Below are positions 34,113 to 42,157 of a stretch of 64,000 nt of DNA, one piece after another. The notes below the pieces were generated by a model, which saw nothing but the letters and a program-made list of their open reading frames with translations, did no database searches and was not told where the DNA came from. The DNA lies in assembly GCA_964550655.1 (NCBI GenBank), contig CAZKAQ010000001.1, positions 40,861 through 104,860 on the forward strand. The letters are read 5' to 3'. The stretch is from GCA-1730015 sp964550655 (lineage in GTDB: Bacteria; Pseudomonadota; Gammaproteobacteria; Granulosicoccales; Granulosicoccaceae). Every line of letters starts with the position of its first letter. Position 1 is the stretch's first letter. Position numbers and translations under genes: made by a program.

Positions 34113-34404
34113 TTTTAACTCATCAGTATCTTCCGAGCGATATTGTAGTTAATTTGTAGTTCAGCAACGAGTAATAAATACTATTGCAGGTGGTGTGTTT
34201 CATCTGGTTGGGTCTGCAGGCATGCGTTTTGCCGCACTTGCGGTTGTGGGCAGAGGACTGATATCTGTCGCCGGATCGCGCTTTGTCCTGCGGTGAGCAG
34301 GCCGCCAGAGTGGAGTATGGCGTTTGTAAGGGCCTGGTCCACAGTATCCAGCCATTCCGGGCTGGTGAGTCTGGCGGGAAACTGACTTTTGTGAGAGGGT
34401 TCAA
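34113..34404. other. 292-base divergent spacer between anmK and the thioredoxin-like gene
   Basis: It holds the upstream region of both divergent genes. A minus-strand frame spans most of it but has atypical composition and no ribosome site, so I do not call it. No clear operator or RNA seen. Confidence 0.4.
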
Positions 34405-35037
34405 ATGAGTGAACTCAGCGCTGATAATAGGGTCTTAACAGGCATGAAAACGAAAATACAGACACAGCAAATTAGAAACTACCGCTACCTGATCATGTGG
34501 TGCGGTCTGCTTTTAACCGGATTATTGTTGTCGGTCGCGCAAAGCGTTTCCGCCGCCGGGATCGAGACTGCCCAACTCAGCGCTGAACAAAGAGCCCATA
34601 TAAGCGAATTGCCGAGCATTCTGACAGCTGAACAGACCATCACTGACGATATTCCGTTCGATGATCGTGTAGTGGTAGTGACATTTTTTGCCAGCTGGTG
34701 TCCGCCTTGTCTGGATGAATTTAAAGCCTTAAATGCTATCAAAAACAAACTCGGTACGGACAACATCACTATAGTTGCACTTAACGTGTTTGAAGAGTTT
34801 GACGACAACGATGAAGTCAGGATGGCCAAATTTCTGGATAACACACAACCTGAGTTCCGGGTGCTGGAAGGCACAGATGAAAGCCGCGAGCTGTTCGGCG
34901 GTATAAACCGTATACCGACCTTACTCGTCTATGACAGAACCGGTAATATGGCATTTAATTTTGTGCACAAGCGCGGTGCCAAAAAACAATCCGTTGATGA
35001 GTCGGAATTACTGGGTGCAATAGAACCGCTTTTATAG
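34405..35037 (+). CDS. TlpA-like membrane-anchored thioredoxin
   Basis: This 210-residue protein has an N-terminal membrane helix (YLIMWCGLLLTGLLLSVAQSV, about residues 28-48) and a thioredoxin fold with the active-site pair Cys99-Pro-Pro-Cys102 (FFASWCPPCLDEF). The cis-Pro region is GINRIPTLLVYD. The start has GAGAGG 7 bases upstream. It would act in the periplasm as a disulfide reductant or isomerase. It overlaps the convergent GH84 gene by 6 bases. It sits inside the peptidoglycan-recycling island with no obvious functional tie. Confidence 0.88.
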   Translation: MSELSADNRVLTGMKTKIQTQQIRNYRYLIMWCGLLLTGLLLSVAQSVSAAGIETAQLSAEQRAHISELPSILTAEQTITDDIPFDDRVVVVTFFASWCPPCLDEFKALNAIKNKLGTDNITIVALNVFEEFDDNDEVRMAKFLDNTQPEFRVLEGTDESRELFGGINRIPTLLVYDRTGNMAFNFVHKRGAKKQSVDESELLGAIEPLL

Positions 35038-36201
35038 CAGCAGTCTTTTGGCGAGGCCGGGAGTCTGGGTTTTCAGAATTCTGTCTGTTGCTAAAATATT
35101 CTGCATAAGCGCAAGGTCATGCTTCAAGCTCATTATAAACGGGTACCACTCTCGTGCCAGCGGGCTTTTCCAGCGCCACAAACACTCCTCAATTGCCTGC
35201 TCGACTTCAGCAGTGGGTAACGCGCAGTCTGGCTGTACCGTCGCCTGATGATCACCAAAACATGGTTGCAGAAAATAGTCTGCAATGTGCAGGAAGGCAT
35301 CCGGTACACCATGTCGCTTTAATACCTTGTGCCATGCTTCGGTGCTGTGCTGAACACCATGTGTGGCGGATACAATTTCCATGATCAGTTTATCCGTGAA
35401 CGGCAAGCCGGTAGGATTGATCAGGTATTCATTGATGTCTGTTCTGCCGGTCCACGGACCAATGAACAGCCTCCGTGGGCAATAATCGTTGGCATAGAAG
35501 TTATCCCAGACTACCGTGCGATGTTTCAGTGATTGAGGTTTATCTGTGGTGTTTTTACCGAGCTGCGTGAGATCACTGTATTGGACACTACTTGCAACGA
35601 TAGCTTTACCACATAGTAAAACGGTATGTTGTGGTTTTAGCTCGGTAAAGAAATCTTCGAGGTAGTTGTCTTTGTTTTCAATTTCATTCGCATATACCCG
35701 TGGTACCGTCCAGAGTGGGCGACCCAATGCATCCGATAACTGATTGACAGTGCGTGCGTGAGCGGTACCCTCACTGATGCTAATTTTCTGATTAAAATTG
35801 TCATCTATATCATCCCATAGAATCAGAATTTCAGTGGCACCTGCCTGCAAATATTGTTGTGTTTTGCGCTGCAGATGATCAAAATCGGTGCTTGTGTCCG
35901 GACTGTTGGCTTGAGTGTTAAATTGAAAATCTAATCCCGGTGCAATCCCTGCGATAACAGATACATCCATGCCTCTGGCATCGGTACAAAAATCTGCAAA
36001 TGACTTGTGCCATTGTGAAGAATGTGATTCCCGCCAATTTAATCGGTGTTGAGGGTCTTCTTTGGGGGCATAGCAAAAGGTGTTGAGGCCCAGTGATGAC
36101 AGACATTGCGTTATTTCCAGGCGTTCACGGAAGGTAAGCAGTTTGCCGTAATAGCCTTCAACATAACCGCGTATAAATGTACTTGTATTTTGCTTAGTCA
36201 C
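35032..36201 (-). CDS. GH84-family beta-N-acetylglucosaminidase, cytoplasmic
   Basis: This 389-residue protein begins with the GH84 catalytic-domain signature: GYVEGYYGKLLTFRERLE, then LGLNTFCYAPKEDPQHRLNWRE. The adjacent acid pair is in ILWDDIDDNF (about residues 126-131), corresponding to the two catalytic aspartates of substrate-assisted O-GlcNAcases. No signal peptide is present, unlike secreted GH84 enzymes of pathogens, and no accessory domains follow. Flanked by anmK-murQ and ampG, it probably removes GlcNAc from anhydro-muropeptides, the step usually done by NagZ (GH3), which is absent from the window (inference). Confidence 0.85.
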   Translation of the reverse strand: MTKQNTSTFIRGYVEGYYGKLLTFRERLEITQCLSSLGLNTFCYAPKEDPQHRLNWRESHSSQWHKSFADFCTDARGMDVSVIAGIAPGLDFQFNTQANSPDTSTDFDHLQRKTQQYLQAGATEILILWDDIDDNFNQKISISEGTAHARTVNQLSDALGRPLWTVPRVYANEIENKDNYLEDFFTELKPQHTVLLCGKAIVASSVQYSDLTQLGKNTTDKPQSLKHRTVVWDNFYANDYCPRRLFIGPWTGRTDINEYLINPTGLPFTDKLIMEIVSATHGVQHSTEAWHKVLKRHGVPDAFLHIADYFLQPCFGDHQATVQPDCALPTAEVEQAIEECLWRWKSPLAREWYPFIMSLKHDLALMQNILATDRILKTQTPGLAKRLLL

Positions 36202-36379
36202 GGTATCAGCCTTGCGGTTTTAATAGTGAAATGGCAGTTCACTGGTCAGGTGATTCTAAAGCACTCCAGCTTCATTTCTGTATAAACATACTATCTGTCG
36301 TCTAATTGTGGCGTATTTGCAATAGCAGATGTTCTGCAGTTCAGGCTCCTCGGATATAATGTTCAAAAGAGGGATGTTA

Positions 36380-37825
36380 ATGAATCAAACCGAACCGTCT
36401 CTGGCGGTATATGCAGATCGTCGCATGTTGCGGATACTGTTGCTTGGTGTTATCAGCGGTTTTCCGGCGATAATCATTGGCACGGCTCTGACGGTGTGGC
36501 TTCAGGAAGACGGTTTGGATCGTAGCACCATTGGTTTTGCCAGTTTGATCTTTGCTGTGTACGCAATAAATTTCTGTTGGGCGCCACTGGTTGACAGAAT
36601 ACGGTTTCCATTCCTGAGCAACGATATCGGACATCGGAAGTCGTGGATATTTTTAATGCAGGCAATCATGTTGTTGTGCCTGTTGGTATGGACACAGCTC
36701 GATCCTACCGAGAGCCTGGGTCTTGTTGTAGCGATTGGGCTGGTGATTGCACTCTGCTCTGCAACTCAGGATATTTCTATAGATGCTCTGCGCATCGAAC
36801 AAATTCCGGCGCAGGAAAAAGCCTCAATTGCAGCCGGTGCCGCGATCGCAGTAGTCGGCTGGCTGACCGGCTTCAAACTGGGTGGTGCAATTATGCTGTT
36901 CGCTGCAGATCGGTTGCAGGGGATGGGATATACCAACTACTGGCAATTGACCTTTGTTGTACTCGGATGCGTGATTGTCGTTTTGAACTGGATGCTTTTG
37001 TTTGTACCGGAAGTGTCTGATGCTGACAGACGCAGGCAGCAACGCAATGCTCAACAAAAACTGGCCCGCGCACTGGGCACAGATGCAGTAGCTGAATCCG
37101 ATGGCAAGTTTATCGGTGATTCCAAAAGCAAAGTACCCGGTGGGTCAGTTGTGCAAGTACCACTTTGGCTTGTCAGCACTTATCTCGGTCCGTTACAGAG
37201 TTTTTTCAAAAAGAACGGCTGGCAGATCGCTCTGGCAATTCTGGCGTTTGTATTTTTGTTTAAAATCGGCGAGGCCTTTATGGGCAAAATGTCGATTGTT
37301 TTTTACAAGGAAATGGGTTTTTCAAAGTCAGAAATTGCCATTTTCTCTAAATCACTTGGCTGGATAACCACCGTAGTGTTCACCTTATTGGGTGGCTGGT
37401 TTGCATTCAGGGCAGGAGTGGTAAAAGCACTTTTCATCGCAGGTGTTGCGATGGCCTGCACTAATCTGATGTTCTCCCTGTTGTCCTGGGTCGGGCCTTC
37501 CAAAGGTATGTTTGCACTTGCTGTGGTGGTGGACGATATCGCATCTGCGTTTGCAACTGTAGCTTTTGTTACCTTTATATCGCTACTGGTTGATCGTACC
37601 TATACCGCTACTCAATACGCATTGCTCGCATCAATTGGTACGCTCGGTCGCACCACCATGGGTGCCTACTCAGGTAAAATGGTCGATTCACTGGATGGCG
37701 ACTGGGGTTTGTTTTTTATTATTACTACCCTGATGGTTATACCGTCACTGATTGTGCTTTGGTTTATACGCAATAAATTAAATTTGTCAGAAGCAACTGC
37801 TGTGATTGGTAAATCACGGCGATAA
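36380..37825 (+). CDS. ampG: AmpG-family muropeptide permease
   Basis: An AGAGGG site lies 6 bases before the ATG at 36380; upstream in-frame starts to 36329 lack such spacing. The ~481-residue protein has 12-14 membrane helices. Early segments LLLGVISGFPAIIIGTALTVWL and RSTIGFASLIFAVYAINFCWAPLVD-like, and ATQDISIDALRIEQI, match the AmpG group of the MFS. A hydrophilic loop of ~60 residues lies mid-protein. It imports GlcNAc-anhydro-MurNAc peptides across the inner membrane, supplying the amidase, GH84, AnmK and MurQ enzymes encoded around it. Confidence 0.92.
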   Translation: MNQTEPSLAVYADRRMLRILLLGVISGFPAIIIGTALTVWLQEDGLDRSTIGFASLIFAVYAINFCWAPLVDRIRFPFLSNDIGHRKSWIFLMQAIMLLCLLVWTQLDPTESLGLVVAIGLVIALCSATQDISIDALRIEQIPAQEKASIAAGAAIAVVGWLTGFKLGGAIMLFAADRLQGMGYTNYWQLTFVVLGCVIVVLNWMLLFVPEVSDADRRRQQRNAQQKLARALGTDAVAESDGKFIGDSKSKVPGGSVVQVPLWLVSTYLGPLQSFFKKNGWQIALAILAFVFLFKIGEAFMGKMSIVFYKEMGFSKSEIAIFSKSLGWITTVVFTLLGGWFAFRAGVVKALFIAGVAMACTNLMFSLLSWVGPSKGMFALAVVVDDIASAFATVAFVTFISLLVDRTYTATQYALLASIGTLGRTTMGAYSGKMVDSLDGDWGLFFIITTLMVIPSLIVLWFIRNKLNLSEATAVIGKSRR

Positions 37826-37861
37826 TCCGGACTATTCATGAAATGAATTACATCTTACAAG

Positions 37862-38278
37862 CTACGTATGGCCTACTTTGTTGCGTGATGACCACCAATC
37901 TTTGGCGTCAAAGTTGGGACAGGTTTTTTCTGTGTACTCAAAGTCACAATGGCCAACAACTTCTGCTTGCGGGTGCCGGACTGTCCATTCCCGAAGTACT
38001 TTTTCCAGTGCAGTAAACTGTGCATCAGTAAATTCTGTTCTGCCAATCAGACAGACGCCAAGTGAAATCTCGTTGTGACCGTATACATGGGCGCCTATCC
38101 AGTAGTCCGGGCGGCCCGGTTCAATGAGTCCATCGCGGTTAATGACTCGGTGATAACCCACACCATGCCAGCCAAAGCCCAGGTGCATAGCATGGATGTC
38201 TTTCGCTGTAACTGGCTCATCATCAGGTGTGTCTGAGCAATGTACGACCAGATAGCGGATGTTATTAGCGTCAAGCAT
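37862..38278 (-). CDS. zinc N-acetylmuramoyl-L-alanine amidase, AmpD/T7-lysozyme fold
   Basis: This 138-residue single-domain protein has the amidase_2 fold. Zinc ligands appear as His14 (LVVHCSDT), His in VVGHCDF, and Cys in KTCPNFD; Tyr/His contacts lie in GYHRVINRDG. It has no signal peptide and is close in size to T7 lysozyme and AmpD. In this island it most likely acts in the cytoplasm as the AmpD step, releasing stem peptide from anhydro-MurNAc. A phage-derived endolysin origin is possible but no phage genes are near. Confidence 0.85.
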   Translation of the reverse strand: MLDANNIRYLVVHCSDTPDDEPVTAKDIHAMHLGFGWHGVGYHRVINRDGLIEPGRPDYWIGAHVYGHNEISLGVCLIGRTEFTDAQFTALEKVLREWTVRHPQAEVVGHCDFEYTEKTCPNFDAKDWWSSRNKVGHT

Positions 38279-38383
38279 ATTTACTGGCCCGGATATTCAT
38301 GAAGTAGCGAGCATATCGCGCAGAGAAATTTTTTCACAGTGTTTGTAGCAAACAAAGATCAGATGATTGAGTGAATAGCTGGG

Positions 38384-39439
38384 CTACTGACCCCATACCC
38401 GTTGCAGAACATCCAGCCAGTTCCTGCAGCAAAGCTTTTTTATCAGCTCTTCTGAATATCCATGTGAGTGCATTGCTTTGACCAGTGAGGGCAAGCCACT
38501 GACTGAGCCTATAGCTTCCGGCACAACGGCGCCATCAAAGTCTGAACCTAAACCGACCCGGTCTTCTCCCAGAGCAGTAATCAGATAATCCATATGACGG
38601 AGGACTTCTTCTATGCTGGTGTCACTTCGCATCTGTCCATCCTGACGCAAAAATGATGTCGCCAGATTAACGCCTGCCAGACCATTGCTATCTTTGATTG
38701 CATTGAGTTGATGGTCGGTTAAATTACGGGTACTCGGGCAAAGTGCGTGTGCATTGGAATGTGTTGCTACCAGTGGTGCATTGCTGAGTCGGGCGATATC
38801 GTCGAAGCCTTTTTCATTTATATGTGATAGATCAATTAAAATTTTGAGCTCATTGCAGCGTGCTACCAGTTCTTTTCCCTGTTTTGTTAAGCCTGGCCCT
38901 GTATCAGGGGAGCCCGGAAATTTAAAAGGTACGCCATGTGCAAATCTGTTCGGCCGGCTCCAGACCGGACCCAGTGATCGCAGACCCAGTTGGTAGAGTA
39001 TATCAAGGTTAAGCAAGTCATCATCTATTGCTTCGGCTCCTTCAAGGTGCATCACTGCGGCGACAGCTCCATCGTTTATTGTCTGTTCTATTTCAGTGGC
39101 ACTAACGCATAACTTCATGCGACCGGAAGACTGTGCGATAAATTGGTGTAGTAGGCCCGCCTGACGCATGACAACAGGCAGTGCGACTTCAAGCGGTAAT
39201 TTTGGTGGCAGAGGAACGTTGTAACTTTCGCCGTTAAGTTCATCGAAATTCAGTTCCCCGTCGCCTGGCAGAGGAGAGACGTACATGGCAAACATTCCAC
39301 CCGACATACTCCCACTGATCATGCGAGGCAAATCAATGTGCCCCTGATTGTCACCCTGCACGAAAGCTTCGACTGCGCGATTGACCGGCAGATCAATCAG
39401 ACGTGTGAGTACGTCATTGTGACCGTCAAAAATATTCAA
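38384..39439 (-). CDS. M19 membrane-dipeptidase family enzyme
   Basis: This 351-residue zinc dipeptidase carries the paired metal ligands: His7 and Asp9 (FDGHNDVLTRL), Glu in MHLEGAEAI, His in IDLSHINEKGFDD, His in ATHSNAHALCP, and Asp in LGSDFDGAVVPE. No signal or anchor is visible, so it is cytoplasmic. M19 enzymes accept dipeptides with a D-residue at the C-terminal side, which fits L-Ala-D-Glu or D-Ala-D-Ala from recycled murein peptides. It diverges by 104 bases from the NlpC/P60 gene. Confidence 0.9.
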   Translation of the reverse strand: MNIFDGHNDVLTRLIDLPVNRAVEAFVQGDNQGHIDLPRMISGSMSGGMFAMYVSPLPGDGELNFDELNGESYNVPLPPKLPLEVALPVVMRQAGLLHQFIAQSSGRMKLCVSATEIEQTINDGAVAAVMHLEGAEAIDDDLLNLDILYQLGLRSLGPVWSRPNRFAHGVPFKFPGSPDTGPGLTKQGKELVARCNELKILIDLSHINEKGFDDIARLSNAPLVATHSNAHALCPSTRNLTDHQLNAIKDSNGLAGVNLATSFLRQDGQMRSDTSIEEVLRHMDYLITALGEDRVGLGSDFDGAVVPEAIGSVSGLPSLVKAMHSHGYSEELIKKLCCRNWLDVLQRVWGQ

Positions 39440-39543
39440 GTTGTGTCTTCGATGTTATCTGTAGTTAAAGTGGTATAACTTATTTGTGGTGTTTGTATGC
39501 TGCGGTACACTGTATGCCGATATTAAACCAGACGGTAATATAA

Positions 39544-40290
39544 TTGAAAACGGCCAGAATTTCTAAAACTGCCTGTGCGGTTAAATCAGCGCCGTCCAAT
39601 GACGCTGAGTCCAGCAGTGAAGTGTTGTTTGGAGAAACCCTATTAGTACAGGAATCCACAGATAATTTCAGTAAAGTAAAAATTCTGCGTGATGGTTACG
39701 AAGGTTATATTGAAACTGACTCATTTGATATAAGCGATCTTACCGCTACCCATTGGGTTGCTAATAAAGCAACGTTAGTATTCGAACGTGCGGATATAAA
39801 ATCCGTGGTTGTCAGACGCATTCTGTTTGGCAGTGAACTGGTGATCGTTGATTATTCCAGCGATGGCAGGTTTCTGCAGTTACACGATGGCGGTTTTGTT
39901 GAAGCTCAGCATTGTTTAAAAGCAGGTGTTTTTTTGTCGTCCGGTATGATCGAAATCGGCAGGCAACATTACCTGAATGCCCCCTATTTGTGGGGCGGTC
40001 GCAGTTCAGATGGTTGTGATTGTTCCGGTCTGGTGCAGATGCTGGCTATGGCGCGTGGTATTGATCTGCCCCGTGATAGTAAAGATCAACAGATATCACT
40101 TAACAATGATATTGGTTTTTCTGACAGATTGGCTGAAGACCTTGTTTTCTGGCCGGGACATGTCGGCCTGCTCGAATCACCCGATACACTTTTTCATGCT
40201 ACTGCGCACTCTATGCGTTGTTGTTTTGAACCATTGCAACAGGTAATTGATCGTGCGGGTACTCCGACCGCGATCAAACGACTCGGATAA
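39544..40290 (+). CDS. SH3b-NlpC/P60 endopeptidase, YkfC-like
   Basis: This 248-residue protein starts at TTG. Two SH3b-like repeats (residues ~5-125) precede an NlpC/P60 domain with Cys160 (SDGCDCSGLVQM), His206 (FWPGHVGLL) and a third polar residue near His218. The pattern R-I-S-K-x-A-C-A-V-K-S-A-P at the start and LRDGYEGYI match YkfC-type gamma-D-Glu-diamino-acid endopeptidases. No signal peptide is present, so it probably trims recycled murein peptides in the cytoplasm and feeds the dipeptidase encoded divergently. Confidence 0.88.
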   Translation: MKTARISKTACAVKSAPSNDAESSSEVLFGETLLVQESTDNFSKVKILRDGYEGYIETDSFDISDLTATHWVANKATLVFERADIKSVVVRRILFGSELVIVDYSSDGRFLQLHDGGFVEAQHCLKAGVFLSSGMIEIGRQHYLNAPYLWGGRSSDGCDCSGLVQMLAMARGIDLPRDSKDQQISLNNDIGFSDRLAEDLVFWPGHVGLLESPDTLFHATAHSMRCCFEPLQQVIDRAGTPTAIKRLG

Positions 40291-40335
40291 AATTGTTAGC
40301 GCAGGCTCCCGGTCAGCTGACCGACAGCAGTTGGC

Positions 40336-41136
40336 TCAGTGCGTCATTGAATACAACACATAGTTAACGGCGAATTGGTAAGCAAGAGTTGAATAGTGGT
40401 GTGGATACTCGGACCAGTCGGCATGTTCCCAGGCGTCACCCATATCCATGTTGAAGTTTATAGCAACCATTATTCGTTCATGGTCGTCACGTATACCGCG
40501 CCAGCGTGCAACTCTTCCGCCTCGCTCCCAGGTTCGGCCGCCGTTAAGTGCTCTCATACCGGGTATTTGTTGACGCTCATTGATGTCATAGAGTATTTCA
40601 AAGATCGAATCATCGAGCGGTATATTTTCTATTTGCCGGTCAGGGAAAACCTGCTTCATTGCATAGGCAAAGTTTTGCCACTGTGCAGGTCCGTGAAAAT
40701 CATCCACCATTAAAAAGCCACCGCGCAGAAGGTACTCACGCAATCGTTCCGCTTCGAGATTGCTGAGGCTTAGTGAGCCGACTTCTACAGCATAAACCCA
40801 CGGGTAGTCGAATATTTTATCATCGGTCAGACGCACCAGCGCACCGTCCGGGTTGGCATTGAGACGGGTCAGGCGGGATAGTCCCTGCAACAAGTGATTC
40901 TCGGCTTGCGGCCAGTCAACCTGCCATCTGGGGCCCCAGTCTCCGGCATCGTTGCCGTTATAGATGAGTCGTGTAAACGCGAACTCGTATTGATTGGTAC
41001 CAGGCTCAATTTCTGTGAATGCTGAAGTACGCTGCGGGACAGTTTGTGCAAAGGTAGTAGCCGGTGTTGCGTAGCAGCACGCTAACCATAACGACATTAA
41101 TATTTTTATGATCTGGTAGTAGTGATGGCCGGCCAT
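40336..41136 (-). CDS. DUF4159 secreted protein
   Basis: A signal peptide (IIKILMSLWLACCYATPATTFAQ) precedes a domain with FAFTRLIYNGNDAGDWGPRW, LRGGFLMVDDFHGPAQW, and the C-terminal YHYSTLAYQFAVNYVLYSMTH-type end. All are typical of DUF4159, a family with a glutamine-amidotransferase-like (ThuA-like) fold often encoded with MoxR/DUF58 genes. Those partners are absent here, so it is an orphan. Function unknown; probably periplasmic. Confidence 0.85.
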   Translation of the reverse strand: MAGHHYYQIIKILMSLWLACCYATPATTFAQTVPQRTSAFTEIEPGTNQYEFAFTRLIYNGNDAGDWGPRWQVDWPQAENHLLQGLSRLTRLNANPDGALVRLTDDKIFDYPWVYAVEVGSLSLSNLEAERLREYLLRGGFLMVDDFHGPAQWQNFAYAMKQVFPDRQIENIPLDDSIFEILYDINERQQIPGMRALNGGRTWERGGRVARWRGIRDDHERIMVAINFNMDMGDAWEHADWSEYPHHYSTLAYQFAVNYVLYSMTH

Positions 41137-41250
41137 TTATACTCCCTTGATCGAAAGTGGTGAGGTAGAGCTGCGCGGTAAATTCAGGCTTCAGGTACTA
41201 CGTTACCACAACTTGTTTTCTCGACAATAGTTTGGCCATAGCACGGTATG

Positions 41251-41871
41251 TCAATACAAAGTTTTCTTCAATCGCTCGGGATAGGCATCATCATAGGCTT
41301 TGGCGTCAAAGTCGGACTTGATGGCTTTGATAATCTGGCCGGTACTCGGCAGTTGATCTCTGCTTAGTTTGTAGTCAGCCTCCCACAGTTTTGATCGAAC
41401 CAGCGCTTTCTGACATTGAAAATATATTTGCGCTACGGTGAATTCAATAATTGTTACCGGAAGTTTGCCGTTGACTGCGAAAGACTGTTGCAGTTCCGGA
41501 TCCTGTATTACGGCGGCCTTGCCGTTGACACGCAATGTTTCACCAATACCCGGTATTAAAAAAAGCAGAGACGCCCGTGAGTCTTCCATCAGGTTGCGCA
41601 GTGAGTCGAGCCGGTTATTGCCACGCCTGTCTGGCAGCAGGAGTGTTTTTTTATCCTTTACTCGAATGAAGCCCGGCTTATCTCCTCGTGGGGAGCAATC
41701 AAGTCCTCCGCTGCCAATAGTGCATAACACTGCAAATGGCGAGACTTCAATCATCTGTTGATAGTGTGCAGATACATGATCGAGTTCTTTGTTAAGTGAT
41801 GCAGTTGGAGGTTGACCATACATCGTCAGTAACTCCTGAAGACTTTCTATCCTTCTGCGTTTGTCAGTCAT
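41251..41871 (-). CDS. PPOX-type FMN-dependent flavoprotein
   Basis: This 206-residue protein matches the pyridoxamine 5'-phosphate oxidase-like split-barrel fold. Landmarks are FAVLCTIGSGGLDCSPRGDKPGFI, TLLLPDRRGNNRLDSLRNL and SRASLLFLIPGIGETLRVNGKA. The C-terminus AQIYFQCQKALVRSKLWE is diagnostic of the MSMEG_1061-type subgroup. Members bind FMN or F420; the substrate is unknown. It is likely cytoplasmic and monocistronic. Confidence 0.87.
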   Translation of the reverse strand: MTDKRRRIESLQELLTMYGQPPTASLNKELDHVSAHYQQMIEVSPFAVLCTIGSGGLDCSPRGDKPGFIRVKDKKTLLLPDRRGNNRLDSLRNLMEDSRASLLFLIPGIGETLRVNGKAAVIQDPELQQSFAVNGKLPVTIIEFTVAQIYFQCQKALVRSKLWEADYKLSRDQLPSTGQIIKAIKSDFDAKAYDDAYPERLKKTLY

Positions 41872-42157
41872 GTTTTATTCCGTAGTGAGGTGCGCAAGCA
41901 GTGCCCGGGCCTCAGCATATTTATTCTTGATAGTTATAGTGAACAATAAAGATCCCCTTGTAAATCATACGACCTAAGGTGGTCGAGCTTTACACAAGGA
42001 GAGCAGGGTTGCAGATAGCTTGTGCACGCAAATTGCATACTGCGATGCAGTTCTACACTGATTTAAGGTGATTCGGCGCGGGCTGTTGTGCTTTTCGATT
42101 CCAATGCGGTCATGTGACCAACTTGAGCCAAAAAATTTAACAATGCAGGCAGATATT

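Noticed and set aside
34123..34404. Minus-strand 93-codon frame upstream of the thioredoxin-like gene
   Set aside because: Composition is not protein-like, there is no ribosome site, and it fills the divergent promoter region.
37862..38278. Prophage endolysin interpretation of the small amidase
   Set aside because: No holin, structural or integrase genes are nearby, while the neighbours are peptidoglycan-recycling genes.
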